Assembly: GCA_015063165.1 (NCBI GenBank)
Contig: SUSZ01000014.1
Location: 1-44,989, forward strand
Length of the DNA stretch: 44,989 nucleotides
Direction of reading: 5' to 3'
From: Thermoplasmata archaeon
Lineage (GTDB): Archaea; Thermoplasmatota; Thermoplasmata; Methanomassiliicoccales; Methanomethylophilaceae
The position numbers and the translations under genes are program-made. Below, piece after piece: positions 24,853-32,878 of this stretch. Within the stretch, counting starts at the first letter, position 1. Each line of letters begins with the position of its first letter. Under the pieces are notes generated by a model. The model was not told the DNA's origin and ran no database searches. It saw only the letters and a program-made list of their open reading frames with translations.

Positions 24853-25788
24853 TCAGGCCCAGTAGGGCTTCTTGACGAACTTGTGCGCCATCAGGATGGC
24901 CGTGGTGGCCTCTCCGCAGGCGGTCGTTATCTGCTTGAACTTGCCGGGGTACGAGACGACGTCTCCGCAAGCGAATATGCCAGGGCGGCTGGTGCTCATG
25001 TCGAAACCGACCTTCACGAGGCCGTCGTCGTTGAGCTCGAGGTTCCAGCGCTTGAGATCCTCCAAATCCGCGGAGATCCCGATGTTGATGACCGCCAGGT
25101 CGGTGGGGATGACCATCTCCTTGCCGTCCTGGGAAACGGTCACAGACTCGACCTTGTCGGTTCCGTTGATGGACAGCAGATTAGCCGACATGACCTGCCT
25201 GACGCCGCTGTTCTCCAGCTGCTTGACGGTCCCTTCGTCCGCCCTGAAGTCCGCCCTGCGGTGGACTATGGTCGTATCGGTGACGGTGTCGGCAACCAGA
25301 GCCATGTCGATCGCGCTGTTGCCTCCGCCGAACATGGTGACCTTCTTTCCGACCAGCTTCTCCTTCGAAGGGAGCAGATAGGTCACGCCCTTTCCGAAAA
25401 GCTCGTCCTCGCCGGGGCATCCCATCTTTCTGGGCTTGAAACTGCCCATTCCGATGGCGACGACGACGGATTTGGCGTGATAGGTCTCCTTGACAGTCTT
25501 GACCAGGAGCTCCTGGTCTCCGTTCTCGATGTCTTCGACCTTCTCGTTCTCTTTGATGACGCATTCCATGGATTCCGCCTGGGCGTAGAGCTTGTCAGAG
25601 AGCTTCCTGGCCTGAACGGTCTCGAACCCAGGATAGTTGTGGATACCTTTCTCGGGGTACAGGCTGACCAGCTGTCCTCCGACGCGTCCGGAATCGAGAA
25701 TAAGGGTCTTCATCATCTTCGACCTGGCATATATGCCGGCAGTCAGACCAGCAGGTCCTGCTCCTATGATGACGACATCGTAACACAT
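24853..25788 (-). CDS. Ferredoxin/flavodoxin-NADP reductase-like flavoprotein (YumC type)
   Basis: This 311-residue protein has two nucleotide folds: FAD-binding GAGPAGLTAG at residues 9-18 and NAD(P)-binding MFGGGNSAIDMAL near 150. The closing FAD motif FACGDVVSYPGKFKQI is near 270. It looks like thioredoxin reductase but lacks the CxxC redox pair expected before the second fold. It has the GGQLVSLYPEKGIHNYPGF segment typical of TrxR-like ferredoxin-NADP reductases. A role passing electrons between NAD(P)H and ferredoxin or flavodoxin is likely. An annotation as thioredoxin reductase would be misleading. Confidence 0.82.
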   Translation of the reverse strand: MCYDVVIIGAGPAGLTAGIYARSKMMKTLILDSGRVGGQLVSLYPEKGIHNYPGFETVQARKLSDKLYAQAESMECVIKENEKVEDIENGDQELLVKTVKETYHAKSVVVAIGMGSFKPRKMGCPGEDELFGKGVTYLLPSKEKLVGKKVTMFGGGNSAIDMALVADTVTDTTIVHRRADFRADEGTVKQLENSGVRQVMSANLLSINGTDKVESVTVSQDGKEMVIPTDLAVINIGISADLEDLKRWNLELNDDGLVKVGFDMSTSRPGIFACGDVVSYPGKFKQITTACGEATTAILMAHKFVKKPYWA

Positions 25789-25803
25789 TGGCGTCCCTAA
25801 TCA

Positions 25804-26724
25804 TCACGCTGGTATAAAAAATCCTATTCTAGAGGCCAATACCAGACTTCGTAGTTTCATCCACTGATATCGTCGTCTTCTCCTCATTCCGACGGCGGCA
25901 ATGATGAAGAAAACTGCGGAAACCGCAACGACATAGCACAATGACGAAACGAAATCGAAATCGAATCCGAAAATCGAGAGATCGAACCCCATATCCGTGC
26001 GGAATTCGTCGAGCGCTTCTGCGGGAGCGCCTACGAAGGCTTGGTCCAGAGCCTCCCCTGCCATGGAATTGCGGAACAGGGATGCCATCTGGGTCGCGGG
26101 AAGCAGAGTCCCTATGACGCGCATCGCCTCCGGCATGGTGCCCATCGGCATGTAGATCCCGGCGAGGAACCCGATCACGACGCTCACGACCGTGAAGAAA
26201 CCCGTGAACGCGCCCGCGCTGCGGATGAACGACGCGATGGCATAGATGATGATGGCTCCGGAAAGGGACGAGGGCAGCATCAGCACGACAGAAGCCAACA
26301 ACCCTTCTGCGGACATCGGGCATCCGGTGGCGAACAGGCACGCCAGGCAGATCACGAGGGCGATCAGGCTCATTATCAGGCTGACCAGGAATGTGCTGAC
26401 GATGTGTCCGGAAGCTATCTGGACCGAGCTCATAGGGGTCACCAGTATATCGCGGATCCTGCCGTTGGCCCTGTCCTCGACCATCACCTGAAGACACCCG
26501 GCAGAAGCCGTCACAGGGATGATCGCGATGATCCCGGCCATCACCCAGGCGTCCATCATGCTGTCCATGCCCTCTCCAGGGTTGGACTCCAGCAGGGTGT
26601 TGCGGAGGAACAGCAGGTAGAGGATGATCATTATCATGACGGCCATCAGCGAGAAAGCCACCGACGACCTGTCGCGGAAGAAGCAGATGACATTCCTCTT
26701 GACCAAGGATGAGACTCCGCTCAT
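25804..26724 (-). CDS. ABC-2 type exporter permease
   Basis: This 306-residue membrane protein has an N-terminal cytoplasmic stretch, a first span (FSLMAVMIMIILYLLF), a long extracytoplasmic loop and about five clustered spans ending near VVAVSAVFFIIAAV. The architecture is that of ABC-2 (DrrB-like) permeases. It overlaps the ATPase gene by 4 bases. The substrate (drug, peptide, polysaccharide or lipid) cannot be read from the sequence. Confidence 0.82.
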   Translation of the reverse strand: MSGVSSLVKRNVICFFRDRSSVAFSLMAVMIMIILYLLFLRNTLLESNPGEGMDSMMDAWVMAGIIAIIPVTASAGCLQVMVEDRANGRIRDILVTPMSSVQIASGHIVSTFLVSLIMSLIALVICLACLFATGCPMSAEGLLASVVLMLPSSLSGAIIIYAIASFIRSAGAFTGFFTVVSVVIGFLAGIYMPMGTMPEAMRVIGTLLPATQMASLFRNSMAGEALDQAFVGAPAEALDEFRTDMGFDLSIFGFDFDFVSSLCYVVAVSAVFFIIAAVGMRRRRRYQWMKLRSLVLASRIGFFIPA

Positions 26725-27623
26725 TCTTCCTCCCCTCCGGTTATCCTCAGGAAAGCGTCGTCCAGCGTCCCCATGCGTACCTCGAAGGAAGAGATGTGGC
26801 TCTCCGCGGCCTCCAGGATCGGGATGGCATCGACTGTGCGGGAAAGCAGAACCTCGACGGTCGACTGGACGGACGAATACGATACGCCCAGGCCGTCAAG
26901 GACGGACAGGAGGGCCCCCTTGTCGGATGGCACGATGACCAGCCTGTCCTGGGAATGCCTCTCCCTTATCTCCGAAGGGGTCCCGTGCGCGGCTATGCGT
27001 CCATGGTCTATGATGACCACGTCGTCCGCTCCGGCAGCCTCCTCGAGGTAATGCGTCGTCAGCAGAACGGTCAGGCCTTCGGTCCTGTTCAGCCCCATGA
27101 CGGTGTCCCAGATCATGCGGCGGGACTGCGGGTCCAGGCCGGACGTGGGCTCGTCCAGGATGATCAGGCGGGGGCTGTGCACCAGAGCCCTGGCTATGTC
27201 CGCCCTGCGCCTCTGACCTCCCGACAGCTTGCCGTACGGCCGGTCGCTGAACTCGTCGCATCCTGTCACCGACATCGCCTTCTCCACGGCTGACCTGAGC
27301 CCTTCCTTGGAAAGCCCATACATGCCGCCGCGGACCTCCAGGTTCTCCCTGACTGTCAACAGACGGTCCATCATCGGGTCCTGGAACACGACGCCTATGT
27401 CGGTCCTGACAGAAGGGTCCGAGACCTCCTTACCGAAGACCGAGACGGAACCCGAATCGCATCCGGCTATTGAGCAGATCACCGAGATGGTGGTGGACTT
27501 CCCAGCGCCGTTCGGACCGAGGAGAGCGAAGAAGGACCCTTCCGGAACATCGAACGAGACTCCGTCCACGGCCAGGCTGTCGCCGTACGATTTCCTCAGA
27601 TCCTTGACGGAGATGGCGTTCAT
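26721..27623 (-). CDS. ABC transporter ATP-binding protein (DrrA-like)
   Basis: This 300-residue ATPase powers the neighbouring ABC-2 permease. It contains Walker A GPNGAGKST near residues 36-44, the Q-loop at VVFQDPM, the signature LSGGQRRRADIARAL and Walker B LIILDEPTSGLD. An H-loop histidine follows in LLTTHYLEE. The C-terminal 80 residues form a small accessory domain typical of exporter ATPases. The start follows a weak GGAGTG box, and a CTATAAA element lies about 20 bases before the ATG. Confidence 0.88.
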   Translation of the reverse strand: MNAISVKDLRKSYGDSLAVDGVSFDVPEGSFFALLGPNGAGKSTTISVICSIAGCDSGSVSVFGKEVSDPSVRTDIGVVFQDPMMDRLLTVRENLEVRGGMYGLSKEGLRSAVEKAMSVTGCDEFSDRPYGKLSGGQRRRADIARALVHSPRLIILDEPTSGLDPQSRRMIWDTVMGLNRTEGLTVLLTTHYLEEAAGADDVVIIDHGRIAAHGTPSEIRERHSQDRLVIVPSDKGALLSVLDGLGVSYSSVQSTVEVLLSRTVDAIPILEAAESHISSFEVRMGTLDDAFLRITGGEEE

Positions 27624-27687
27624 AGCACTCCATCATCGGGTTTATAGAAAAACATTGACCATGTCTTTCATCCAGCGGATGTGTTTG

Positions 27688-27694
27688 TTTATAT
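27688..27694 (+). promoter_or_regulatory. TATA box of the PAS gene
   Basis: TTTATAT is centred 26 bases before ATG 27717, so the message is probably leaderless. Confidence 0.65.
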
Positions 27695-27716
27695 CCCTGC
27701 AAACAGATTCATAATT

Positions 27717-28103
27717 ATGGCGAGGGACAAGCAGGAGATCTACACTGAAAAGCTCATGAACATGATTCTCGACATGGTAGACGACATCATAATCATCCAT
27801 GACTCGGAGCACACCATAGTCTGGATGAACCGCGCCGCCGAAAAGGCGTTCGGACGCTCCCTGGAGAGCGTGATCGGCACCAAGTGCCATGCGCTGTTCG
27901 GGAACTCCACCGCCTGCAGCGACTGCACCATAAAGGTAGTCTCGGGCGCCCCCACCAACGCCATCAGACGCAGGATCATCCCCAAGACCGGAGTCCTGTG
28001 CGACTGCAGCGCTGTGCCTTACTACGATGACGGAAAGCTGAAATTCGTGGTCCAGCACCTGGTTCCTCTGAGCCCCATCACCAAGCTGAGCCCCGAGGAG
28101 TGA
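27717..28103 (+). CDS. Single PAS-domain protein with a cysteine cluster
   Basis: This 128-residue soluble protein is one PAS domain (IIHDSEHTIVWMNRAAEKAFGRS, then the ligand pocket) with no output domain. Inside it CHALFGNSTACSDC offers three cysteines that resemble the C-x9-C-x2-C cluster of some PAS proteins and could bind metal or a cofactor. With no kinase or DNA-binding part it may act as a partner of separate signalling proteins. ATG 27717 is chosen because a TATA box stands 26 bases upstream. The longer frame from 27681 would begin inside that promoter. Confidence 0.8.
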   Translation: MARDKQEIYTEKLMNMILDMVDDIIIIHDSEHTIVWMNRAAEKAFGRSLESVIGTKCHALFGNSTACSDCTIKVVSGAPTNAIRRRIIPKTGVLCDCSAVPYYDDGKLKFVVQHLVPLSPITKLSPEE

Positions 28104-28114
28104 GACCGTCGCTT

Positions 28115-28137
28115 GTCCCTTCTGGAAAGAAAGGGAC
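28115..28137 (+). terminator. Hairpin after the PAS gene
   Basis: GTCCCTT and AAGGGAC form a perfect 7-bp stem with a 9-base loop, 12 bases past the PAS stop. A second hairpin (28164-28181, 6-bp stem) follows. Neither has a strong T-tract, so termination is uncertain. Confidence 0.4.
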
Positions 28138-28208
28138 GCGCCCGACGGCCGTACGAACGGAACGGATGCTGGACCGCATCCGGATGTCCTGGATTCCGTA
28201 GTCAGAGA

Positions 28209-28215
28209 TTAAATA
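28209..28215 (+). promoter_or_regulatory. TATA box of the small membrane protein gene
   Basis: TTAAATA is centred 26 bases before ATG 28238, which supports a real leaderless gene at that short frame. Confidence 0.6.
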
Positions 28216-28237
28216 ACACTATCGCCTTCCAGACCTC

Positions 28238-28339
28238 ATGGAAGTAGCTTTGGATCACTTCATTCCGTTCCTCATCGCCGCCGCGATATACCTGGTGGTT
28301 CTCGTCGCAGCGAACAGGAAGAGCAAGAACGACAACTGA
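28238..28339 (+). CDS. Predicted 33-residue single-span membrane protein
   Basis: The frame from ATG 28238 encodes 33 residues: a short acidic start, one hydrophobic span (FIPFLIAAAIYLVVLVAA) and a positively charged end (NRKSKNDN). This is a classic small one-pass membrane protein with its tail in the cytoplasm. A TATA box sits exactly 26 bases upstream, and the next gene starts 20 bases after the stop. I recognise no family. It could be a subunit or regulator of a membrane complex. Confidence 0.6.
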   Translation: MEVALDHFIPFLIAAAIYLVVLVAANRKSKNDN

Positions 28340-28359
28340 TTCAGTAAAAGGTGAACGAA

Positions 28360-28758
28360 ATGGTAGACATGCCTGAACCTGTAATGAGGATGGTTGTCCA
28401 CCCGGACACCAATAAAGTCCTCTCGACCGTCAACTTGAAGGGAGAGCCCCACCTGATAGTGTGCGGAAGCCTCATGGCCACGGCGCCCAACATGATAGCC
28501 GCTGCAGAGGCCTACATGTACCGCACCGCGGAGAACCTCGTCCACAACCCTGTCGCGGAGATCCTCGTCTGGAAGGGCCGCGAGGCATATTCCTTGAAGG
28601 TGAAGGCGCTCGAACGCGTGGAAGAGGGGCCTGTTTTCGAAAGGATGGAGAAATCCCTGGAGAAGATGCATCTGACCGTAGATGCCGTATGGATTTTCGA
28701 AGTCCTCGAGATATGGGACGAGGGAATTGGCAACATGACCGGCGCGCGGGTCGTCTGA
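28360..28758 (+). CDS. Pyridoxamine-phosphate-oxidase-like split-barrel protein
   Basis: This 132-residue product resembles archaeal FMN-binding split-barrel proteins. NKVLSTVNLKGEPHLIVCGSL gives the first strands, NPVAEILVW the third, and YSLKVKALERVEEGPVFERM the later strands and helix. Flavin binding and a redox role are likely from the family, but the substrate is unknown. ATG 28360 is preceded at 6 bases by AAAGGTGA, a fair Shine-Dalgarno. A GTG at 28351 is less likely. The stop overlaps the next start (TGATG). Confidence 0.6.
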   Translation: MVDMPEPVMRMVVHPDTNKVLSTVNLKGEPHLIVCGSLMATAPNMIAAAEAYMYRTAENLVHNPVAEILVWKGREAYSLKVKALERVEEGPVFERMEKSLEKMHLTVDAVWIFEVLEIWDEGIGNMTGARVV

Positions 28759-28979
28759 TGGACTTCGCGAGCGGGGTCCGCCTTTCCAAATGGCTCCTGG
28801 GAATCGGAGCCGTTCTTGCCGTCATAGGATTGGCGGCTACCCTTCTGGGATACAAGGTCCCCGGAATAATAATGCTGGTGATCGGAGTCAGCCTCCTTCT
28901 CATCGGTTTCTCCTTTTCCAGATTCTTCAGGCTATACGATCTGCAGACATCGGTCATGCGTCACAAGAAACGCGAATGA
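28758..28979 (+). CDS. Small two-span membrane protein
   Basis: This 73-residue protein has two hydrophobic segments (WLLGIGAVLAVIGLAATLLG and GIIMLVIGVSLLLIGFSF) separated by a short polar turn (YKVPG). A basic tail, RHKKRE, follows. It is translationally coupled to the split-barrel gene through TGATG. No family is recognised. With the upstream 33-residue peptide and the flavoprotein it may form a small membrane-associated unit; this is inference. Confidence 0.7.
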   Translation: MDFASGVRLSKWLLGIGAVLAVIGLAATLLGYKVPGIIMLVIGVSLLLIGFSFSRFFRLYDLQTSVMRHKKRE

Positions 28980-29053
28980 CCGTTCTCTGACAAAAATCAC
29001 AGAAAAAAATAACTGGTTTATAGGGTGCGACGGACATGCCGTCGCTTTCAGGT

Positions 29054-29266
29054 TCAGAATCTGGATCTGTCCCTGTCTCCCCTTCTTCCGCCGTCTGCAG
29101 GCTGGTGCTTTCTGAAGCAGTCTCTGCAGTAGACAGGCCTTCCCTCGGTAGGCTTGAAGGGAACTTCGCACTCTTTTCCGCAATCGGAGCAGGTCGCTTT
29201 GAAGAGTTCCCTGGGTTCCCTGGGTTCCCTCCTGTCGCCGCCTCTGAATCCTCCGCCGTATGCCAT
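29054..29266 (-). CDS. Small zinc-ribbon protein with RG-rich ends
   Basis: This 70-residue protein has a CxxC-x17-CxxC zinc ribbon: CSDC in ATCSDCGKECEVPF, then CRDC in GRPVYCRDCFRKH. The ends are rich in arginine and glycine (YGGGFRGGDRREPREPRE and GGRRGDRDRSRF), suggesting RNA or DNA binding. A short DNA repeat gives the RREPREPRE stretch. ATG 29266 (MAYGGG) is preferred over ATG 29275 because GTTGAGAAAA precedes it. Similar proteins occur in methanogens and in many environmental bacteria; their function is not known to me. Confidence 0.75.
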   Translation of the reverse strand: MAYGGGFRGGDRREPREPRELFKATCSDCGKECEVPFKPTEGRPVYCRDCFRKHQPADGGRRGDRDRSRF

Positions 29267-29402
29267 TTTTCTCAACTCTTGGTATTCTTATAAACTCCCA
29301 CACCCTGAGCGAGAGACGGAAGAGTACTTGAACGCCTAAGTGGCGAATCCTTTTCCTGATATAATAAATCAATCTATTTCGACCGTTGCCGACAAATCTT
29401 AT

Positions 29403-30221
29403 TCAGCCGTCGCGCAACAGGGTCTTCTTGGACAAATCGTCGGATGCCCATTCCACAAGCTCGCTCAGCTCATCGAAACGGTCCGTTTTATCCAGGTCGT
29501 AGTACTGAAGGTTGTCGGATTCGTTGTACAGGCGCTTCCTCATCTTCATCAGAGCGTCTATGACGTTATTGTAGGCGGACATGTAGACCGTACTCTTCGG
29601 ATAGACGGAGGAACGGTAACGCACGTCGAGGTACTCCGTGGACCTCGTGAGGAACCTGTCGAAAGCCTTCTCGTCCGGAGACACCGGGACCGAGAGGTAG
29701 AACACCCTCATGTCCTCCATGGACGGATTGCGGAGGATGATCCTCTCGATGACCTCCTTCATCCTCATCCGCATAGGGCCTTGGACTTGGCCGTAGGTGC
29801 GCCTGACGCGGGCCATGTCCTCCGAACGGGCGATCTTGGCGAGCTTCGCGGCAGCGGCGTCGAACTCGTGGCCGTCCGAATGCTCTATTCTGTCGAACAG
29901 CTTGGGGATGAGCTCGTCGTCGTCCTCCATGGTCTTGATGTAACCCGTGCAGGCCATGCGGACGGAGTCCCTTCCCCTCTTGGAAAGGTCCCTCACAAGC
30001 GGGTATACAGCGCGCTCTCTGGCGGAAGCGAGCAGGAGGACGGTCTCGGCCGAGACGGCTTCCTCGCCGTTCTCGATGTAGATCCTGACAACAGGAAGAA
30101 AAGAGCCTTGGTAGTTTTCCACGAGCCATCTGTCCTCGGATATGGCTCCGCGGTTGCCGGATTCGACCGAGTCGACCGCATCGAGGAAGCGATCCAGATA
30201 ATCCTCCCTCGACACGGTCAA
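29403..30221 (-). CDS. Hypothetical helical protein
   Basis: I do not recognise this 272-residue product. It is charged, soluble and largely alpha-helical, with short repeated helical units suggestive of HEAT/ARM-like packing (AVYPLVRDLSKRGRDSVRMA, then PKLFDRIEHSDGHEF and AAAKLAKIARSED). There is no signal peptide or zinc motif. It lies 20 bases downstream of the PC4-like gene on the same strand and may be co-transcribed with it. The HEAT idea is inference from pattern only. Confidence 0.7.
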   Translation of the reverse strand: MTVSREDYLDRFLDAVDSVESGNRGAISEDRWLVENYQGSFLPVVRIYIENGEEAVSAETVLLLASARERAVYPLVRDLSKRGRDSVRMACTGYIKTMEDDDELIPKLFDRIEHSDGHEFDAAAAKLAKIARSEDMARVRRTYGQVQGPMRMRMKEVIERIILRNPSMEDMRVFYLSVPVSPDEKAFDRFLTRSTEYLDVRYRSSVYPKSTVYMSAYNNVIDALMKMRKRLYNESDNLQYYDLDKTDRFDELSELVEWASDDLSKKTLLRDG

Positions 30222-30241
30222 CGATCGGCCTCCGAAAAGGA

Positions 30242-30466
30242 TCAGAGCCCTCTGGTCTCGAGAGCTTTCATGAGGACGCGGGCTTCCTCCTCGGTGAGGG
30301 TGACGCCCTTCCTCATCTTGCGGTCAGGCGACCAGTCTCTGATGTCGTACTTAGGGTCCTTGTCGTTCCAACTGATGAGGTTCAGTTCCTTGGTCCATCC
30401 TTTGGAGTTCTCGGATAGAACGGCAATCTGCTCAACCACCTCATACTTAATCTCGGTCGCAGGCAT
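30242..30466 (-). CDS. YdbC/PC4-like single-stranded DNA-binding protein
   Basis: This 74-residue protein is a compact PC4-fold domain of the YdbC type: KYEVVEQIAVLSENSKGWTK, then LNLISWNDKDPKYDIRDW and GVTLTEEEARVLMKAL. Family members bind single-stranded DNA and may assist transcription or repair. YdbC proteins are mainly known from Firmicutes and their phages, so an archaeal copy suggests transfer. It is followed by a helical hypothetical gene. Confidence 0.82.
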   Translation of the reverse strand: MPATEIKYEVVEQIAVLSENSKGWTKELNLISWNDKDPKYDIRDWSPDRKMRKGVTLTEEEARVLMKALETRGL

Positions 30467-30631
30467 GGTAATCTGAAATCGCTAACGACCGCTCATTCAT
30501 TTTAAACTATTGGTCTGAACGACACGATGGTTCGATATTGTTCAGAGAACTCTACAAAAAAAATATATTCGGACCCGTATGTATCATCAGAAGGTTGGAA
30601 TTCAATTGAACAATAGTGACACTCCGACGGG

Positions 30632-31906
30632 ATGCGTGCACCTATAATGGACATGACGCTCATCTATGCCGTCGTAATCGCTCTGCTTATAGTCTGCTCA
30701 TCGTTCTTCTCGATGTCGGAGACCGCATTCACAAGCGCCAACCCGATCAGGCTCAAGAAGATGGCCCAGGACGGCGATGCCAGGGCTGACAAGGTCATCA
30801 GGATCCTCGACAACTACGACAAGCTCCTGACCACGGTCCTGATAGGGAACAACCTGGTCAACATCGCCGGCACCTCCATAGCTACCTTGTTCTTCGCCAT
30901 CCTTCTTGGCGCGGAGACGGGAGCGGTGGCTTCCACGGTCGTCATGACCGTTCTGGTCCTGATATTCGGAGAGATCATCCCCAAGTCGATTGCCAAGCGC
31001 AAGCCAGAGAAGGTATGCCTCAGGATCTGCGGCATCATCCGCGTTCTGGAGGTCATCTTCAGCCCCATCTCCTGGTTCTTCGGGAAGATGACCGCGGCGA
31101 TATCGAAGGGGGAGGAGGACGCCACCCTCACAGAGGACGAGCTCGAGGTCATGATCGACGAGATCGAGGACGAGGGAGTTCTCGAGAAGAGGGAGAGCGA
31201 GCTCATCAAGTCGGCTATCAGGTTCGACGACATCCAGGTGTCCGAAGTGTACATCCCCAGGATGGACGTAGAGGCCGTCGACATCGAGATGACCCCCGAA
31301 GAGGTCGGAGAGGTCTTCGTCCGCACCGGATACTCCAGGCTCCCGGCTTACAGCAAGAACATCGACAACATAGTCGGAATCATCTACGCCAAGGAGTTCT
31401 ACGCCGACCAGTTCAAGGGTACTATGCCTGCGATAAAGGACATCGTCAGGCCCATCAAGAGCGTCCCCGAGACCGCGAGCATAGCGAACCTCCTGGCTGA
31501 CTTCCAGAAGTCCAAGATCCACATGGCGGTCGTTCTCGACTCCTACGGAGGAACCATGGGGATAGTCACCATGGAGGACCTCCTGGAGGAGCTCGTCGGG
31601 GAGATCTGGGACGAGAGCGACGAGGTCCAGCACGACGTGTCCGCAGGTTCCGACGGAACGTTCATCGTCAAAGGAACGGCCAACATCTACGACGTCATGG
31701 AGAAGATGGAGGTCCCGTTCGACCCCGAGGAGTACGAGGACTACTCCGTCAACGGATTCATCTGCTACAAGCTGGGCAGAGGACCCGCCCGCGGAGACCG
31801 CGTCTCCATACCCCACGTCGACATCACCGTCAAGAGCGTGAAGGGACGCAGGGTCGTGGAAGCGGTCTTCAGGAAGGAAGAAGGGGCTCACGAAGAGCCC
31901 GAGTGA
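30632..31906 (+). CDS. CNNM/CorC-type membrane protein (DUF21-CBS-CorC)
   Basis: This 424-residue protein has the CNNM/hemolysin-C architecture. The N-terminal DUF21 domain has about four spans with SSFFSMSETAFTSANPIRLK, then NNLVNIAGTSIAT and VLIFGEIIPKSIAKRKPE. Two CBS motifs follow (residues 215-330; YIPRMDVEAVDIEM, GGTMGIVTMEDLLEELVGEI). The C-terminal CorC/HlyC domain ends near VKSVKGRRVVEA. The family is linked to magnesium and sodium export and is regulated by Mg-ATP through CBS. In-frame ATGs at 30632, 30647 and 30653 leave the start open. A TATA element at about 30563-30569 implies a leader of around 40 bases. Confidence 0.9.
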   Translation: MRAPIMDMTLIYAVVIALLIVCSSFFSMSETAFTSANPIRLKKMAQDGDARADKVIRILDNYDKLLTTVLIGNNLVNIAGTSIATLFFAILLGAETGAVASTVVMTVLVLIFGEIIPKSIAKRKPEKVCLRICGIIRVLEVIFSPISWFFGKMTAAISKGEEDATLTEDELEVMIDEIEDEGVLEKRESELIKSAIRFDDIQVSEVYIPRMDVEAVDIEMTPEEVGEVFVRTGYSRLPAYSKNIDNIVGIIYAKEFYADQFKGTMPAIKDIVRPIKSVPETASIANLLADFQKSKIHMAVVLDSYGGTMGIVTMEDLLEELVGEIWDESDEVQHDVSAGSDGTFIVKGTANIYDVMEKMEVPFDPEEYEDYSVNGFICYKLGRGPARGDRVSIPHVDITVKSVKGRRVVEAVFRKEEGAHEEPE

Positions 31907-32340
31907 TCTTCCAGAGAATCGAGGAAGGCGACGATGTTGGCTTCGGCCACGTCCTTCCTTGCAGGATGGGATTGGATCTTCCCGGTTATCGAGATCACGT
32001 CGCCGTGATGGGCGACCTCGTATTCTCCCCGGACAGCCTTCTGCTTGTCCAGGCGCATGTAGAAGACGCAGTCCTCGTCCACGCGGTTCTCGACATCCTC
32101 CTTTATCCATTCGCGGATGTCGGATCCGAGCTTCCTGAACAGAGCGTTGTACTCTCTCTGCTTGGTCAGGCGGGCCTCCAGGATGAGCATGGTGTCCCCG
32201 TGCTCCCCTTCCGAGACGTCCTCGGTGAACTCGTCCGTGCCGAGCAACTCCGCCAGGGTCTCCTCCAGGAGCTCCTGCCTCTCGGTGGCGTAGCAGAACA
32301 CCTGCACCCTCACCCAATGAAATGCCAGCTGCATTCTCAT
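31888..32340 (-). CDS. COG1325 RNA-binding protein (exosome-associated type)
   Basis: This 150-residue protein matches the archaeal COG1325/DUF54 RNA-binding family. It has FHWVRVQVFCYATE at the N-terminus, a central EGEHGDTMLILEARL segment and the DEDCVFYMRLDKQKA strand. Genes of this family often sit with exosome or ribosome genes in archaea; here the neighbour is a membrane protein. ATG 32340 overlaps the upstream stop as ATGA. ATG 32334 sits at better spacing (6 bases) from a GGAGGA box. The 3' end overlaps the convergent CorC-like gene by 19 bases. Confidence 0.8.
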   Translation of the reverse strand: MRMQLAFHWVRVQVFCYATERQELLEETLAELLGTDEFTEDVSEGEHGDTMLILEARLTKQREYNALFRKLGSDIREWIKEDVENRVDEDCVFYMRLDKQKAVRGEYEVAHHGDVISITGKIQSHPARKDVAEANIVAFLDSLEDHSGSS

Positions 32341-32813
32341 TCCTCCTTCTTCTCGACAAGAATCGTCTTGAACAGCTTCTCGGCCTCCTGGCTGGAGACC
32401 ACGACGACCCTCTTCCCCAGAAGCTTCAGTGCGACGCCGTAGTCGTCCCCGATGACCGAGTACGTCTTGTGGCTGACGCCCTTCAGATTCCACGAGCCGT
32501 AGTTCCTTATCTCTCCGAGCTCGCCCCACTTCTTGTCGATGATCTCCTTGTAGGGGATGACGACCTTCCTGACGATGTAGCGGATGCTGACGGCTTCGCC
32601 GGTGCATTCCACGGTGAGCTTCGTCAGAGAGCAGAACAGTATGATGACCATGAACAGGATCGCGGTCACCGGAAGGCTCCACGCAGGCATGTCCGAGTGG
32701 AAGATCAGGACCATGCAAGCCATGAACACCAGAGTGGACAGCAGCACGGCTGTGAGCACGAGGAACAGCTTCTTCGGAAGTATCGGGCGGGATTCCCTGA
32801 ACGACGTTTCCAT
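32337..32813 (-). CDS. Two-span membrane protein with PH-like domain
   Basis: This 158-residue protein has two adjacent membrane segments (LFLVLTAVLLSTLVFMACMV and LPVTAILFMVIILFCSL). A cytoplasmic domain follows in which YGSWNLKGVSHKTYSVIG and GVALKLLGKRVVVVSSQE look like a bacterial PH-type fold. Start ATG 32813 is supported by a GTTTATA box (complement strand, 32834-32840) centred about 26 bases upstream, giving a leaderless message. A longer frame to 33038 contains only the complement of the next gene's terminator region. It overlaps the COG1325 gene by 4 bases. Function unknown. Confidence 0.75.
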   Translation of the reverse strand: METSFRESRPILPKKLFLVLTAVLLSTLVFMACMVLIFHSDMPAWSLPVTAILFMVIILFCSLTKLTVECTGEAVSIRYIVRKVVIPYKEIIDKKWGELGEIRNYGSWNLKGVSHKTYSVIGDDYGVALKLLGKRVVVVSSQEAEKLFKTILVEKKEE

Positions 32814-32833
32814 GCTGGGTGATTCTCGAGAAC

Positions 32834-32840
32834 GTTTATA
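32834..32840 (-). promoter_or_regulatory. TATA box of the PH-like membrane protein gene
   Basis: The minus-strand TATAAAC element is centred about 26 bases before ATG 32813, the leaderless spacing seen for several genes here. Confidence 0.6.
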
Positions 32841-32878
32841 ATGTAGTTGATGGGGAAGACGGGTGAAAAGAGAAAAGG

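Noticed and set aside
24853-25788. Thioredoxin reductase
   Set aside because: The CxxC redox pair is absent between the two nucleotide-binding folds.
30698-32359. A 553-codon minus-strand open frame
   Set aside because: It is the shadow of the CorC-like gene; the real minus-strand gene at its edge is the COG1325 protein in another frame.
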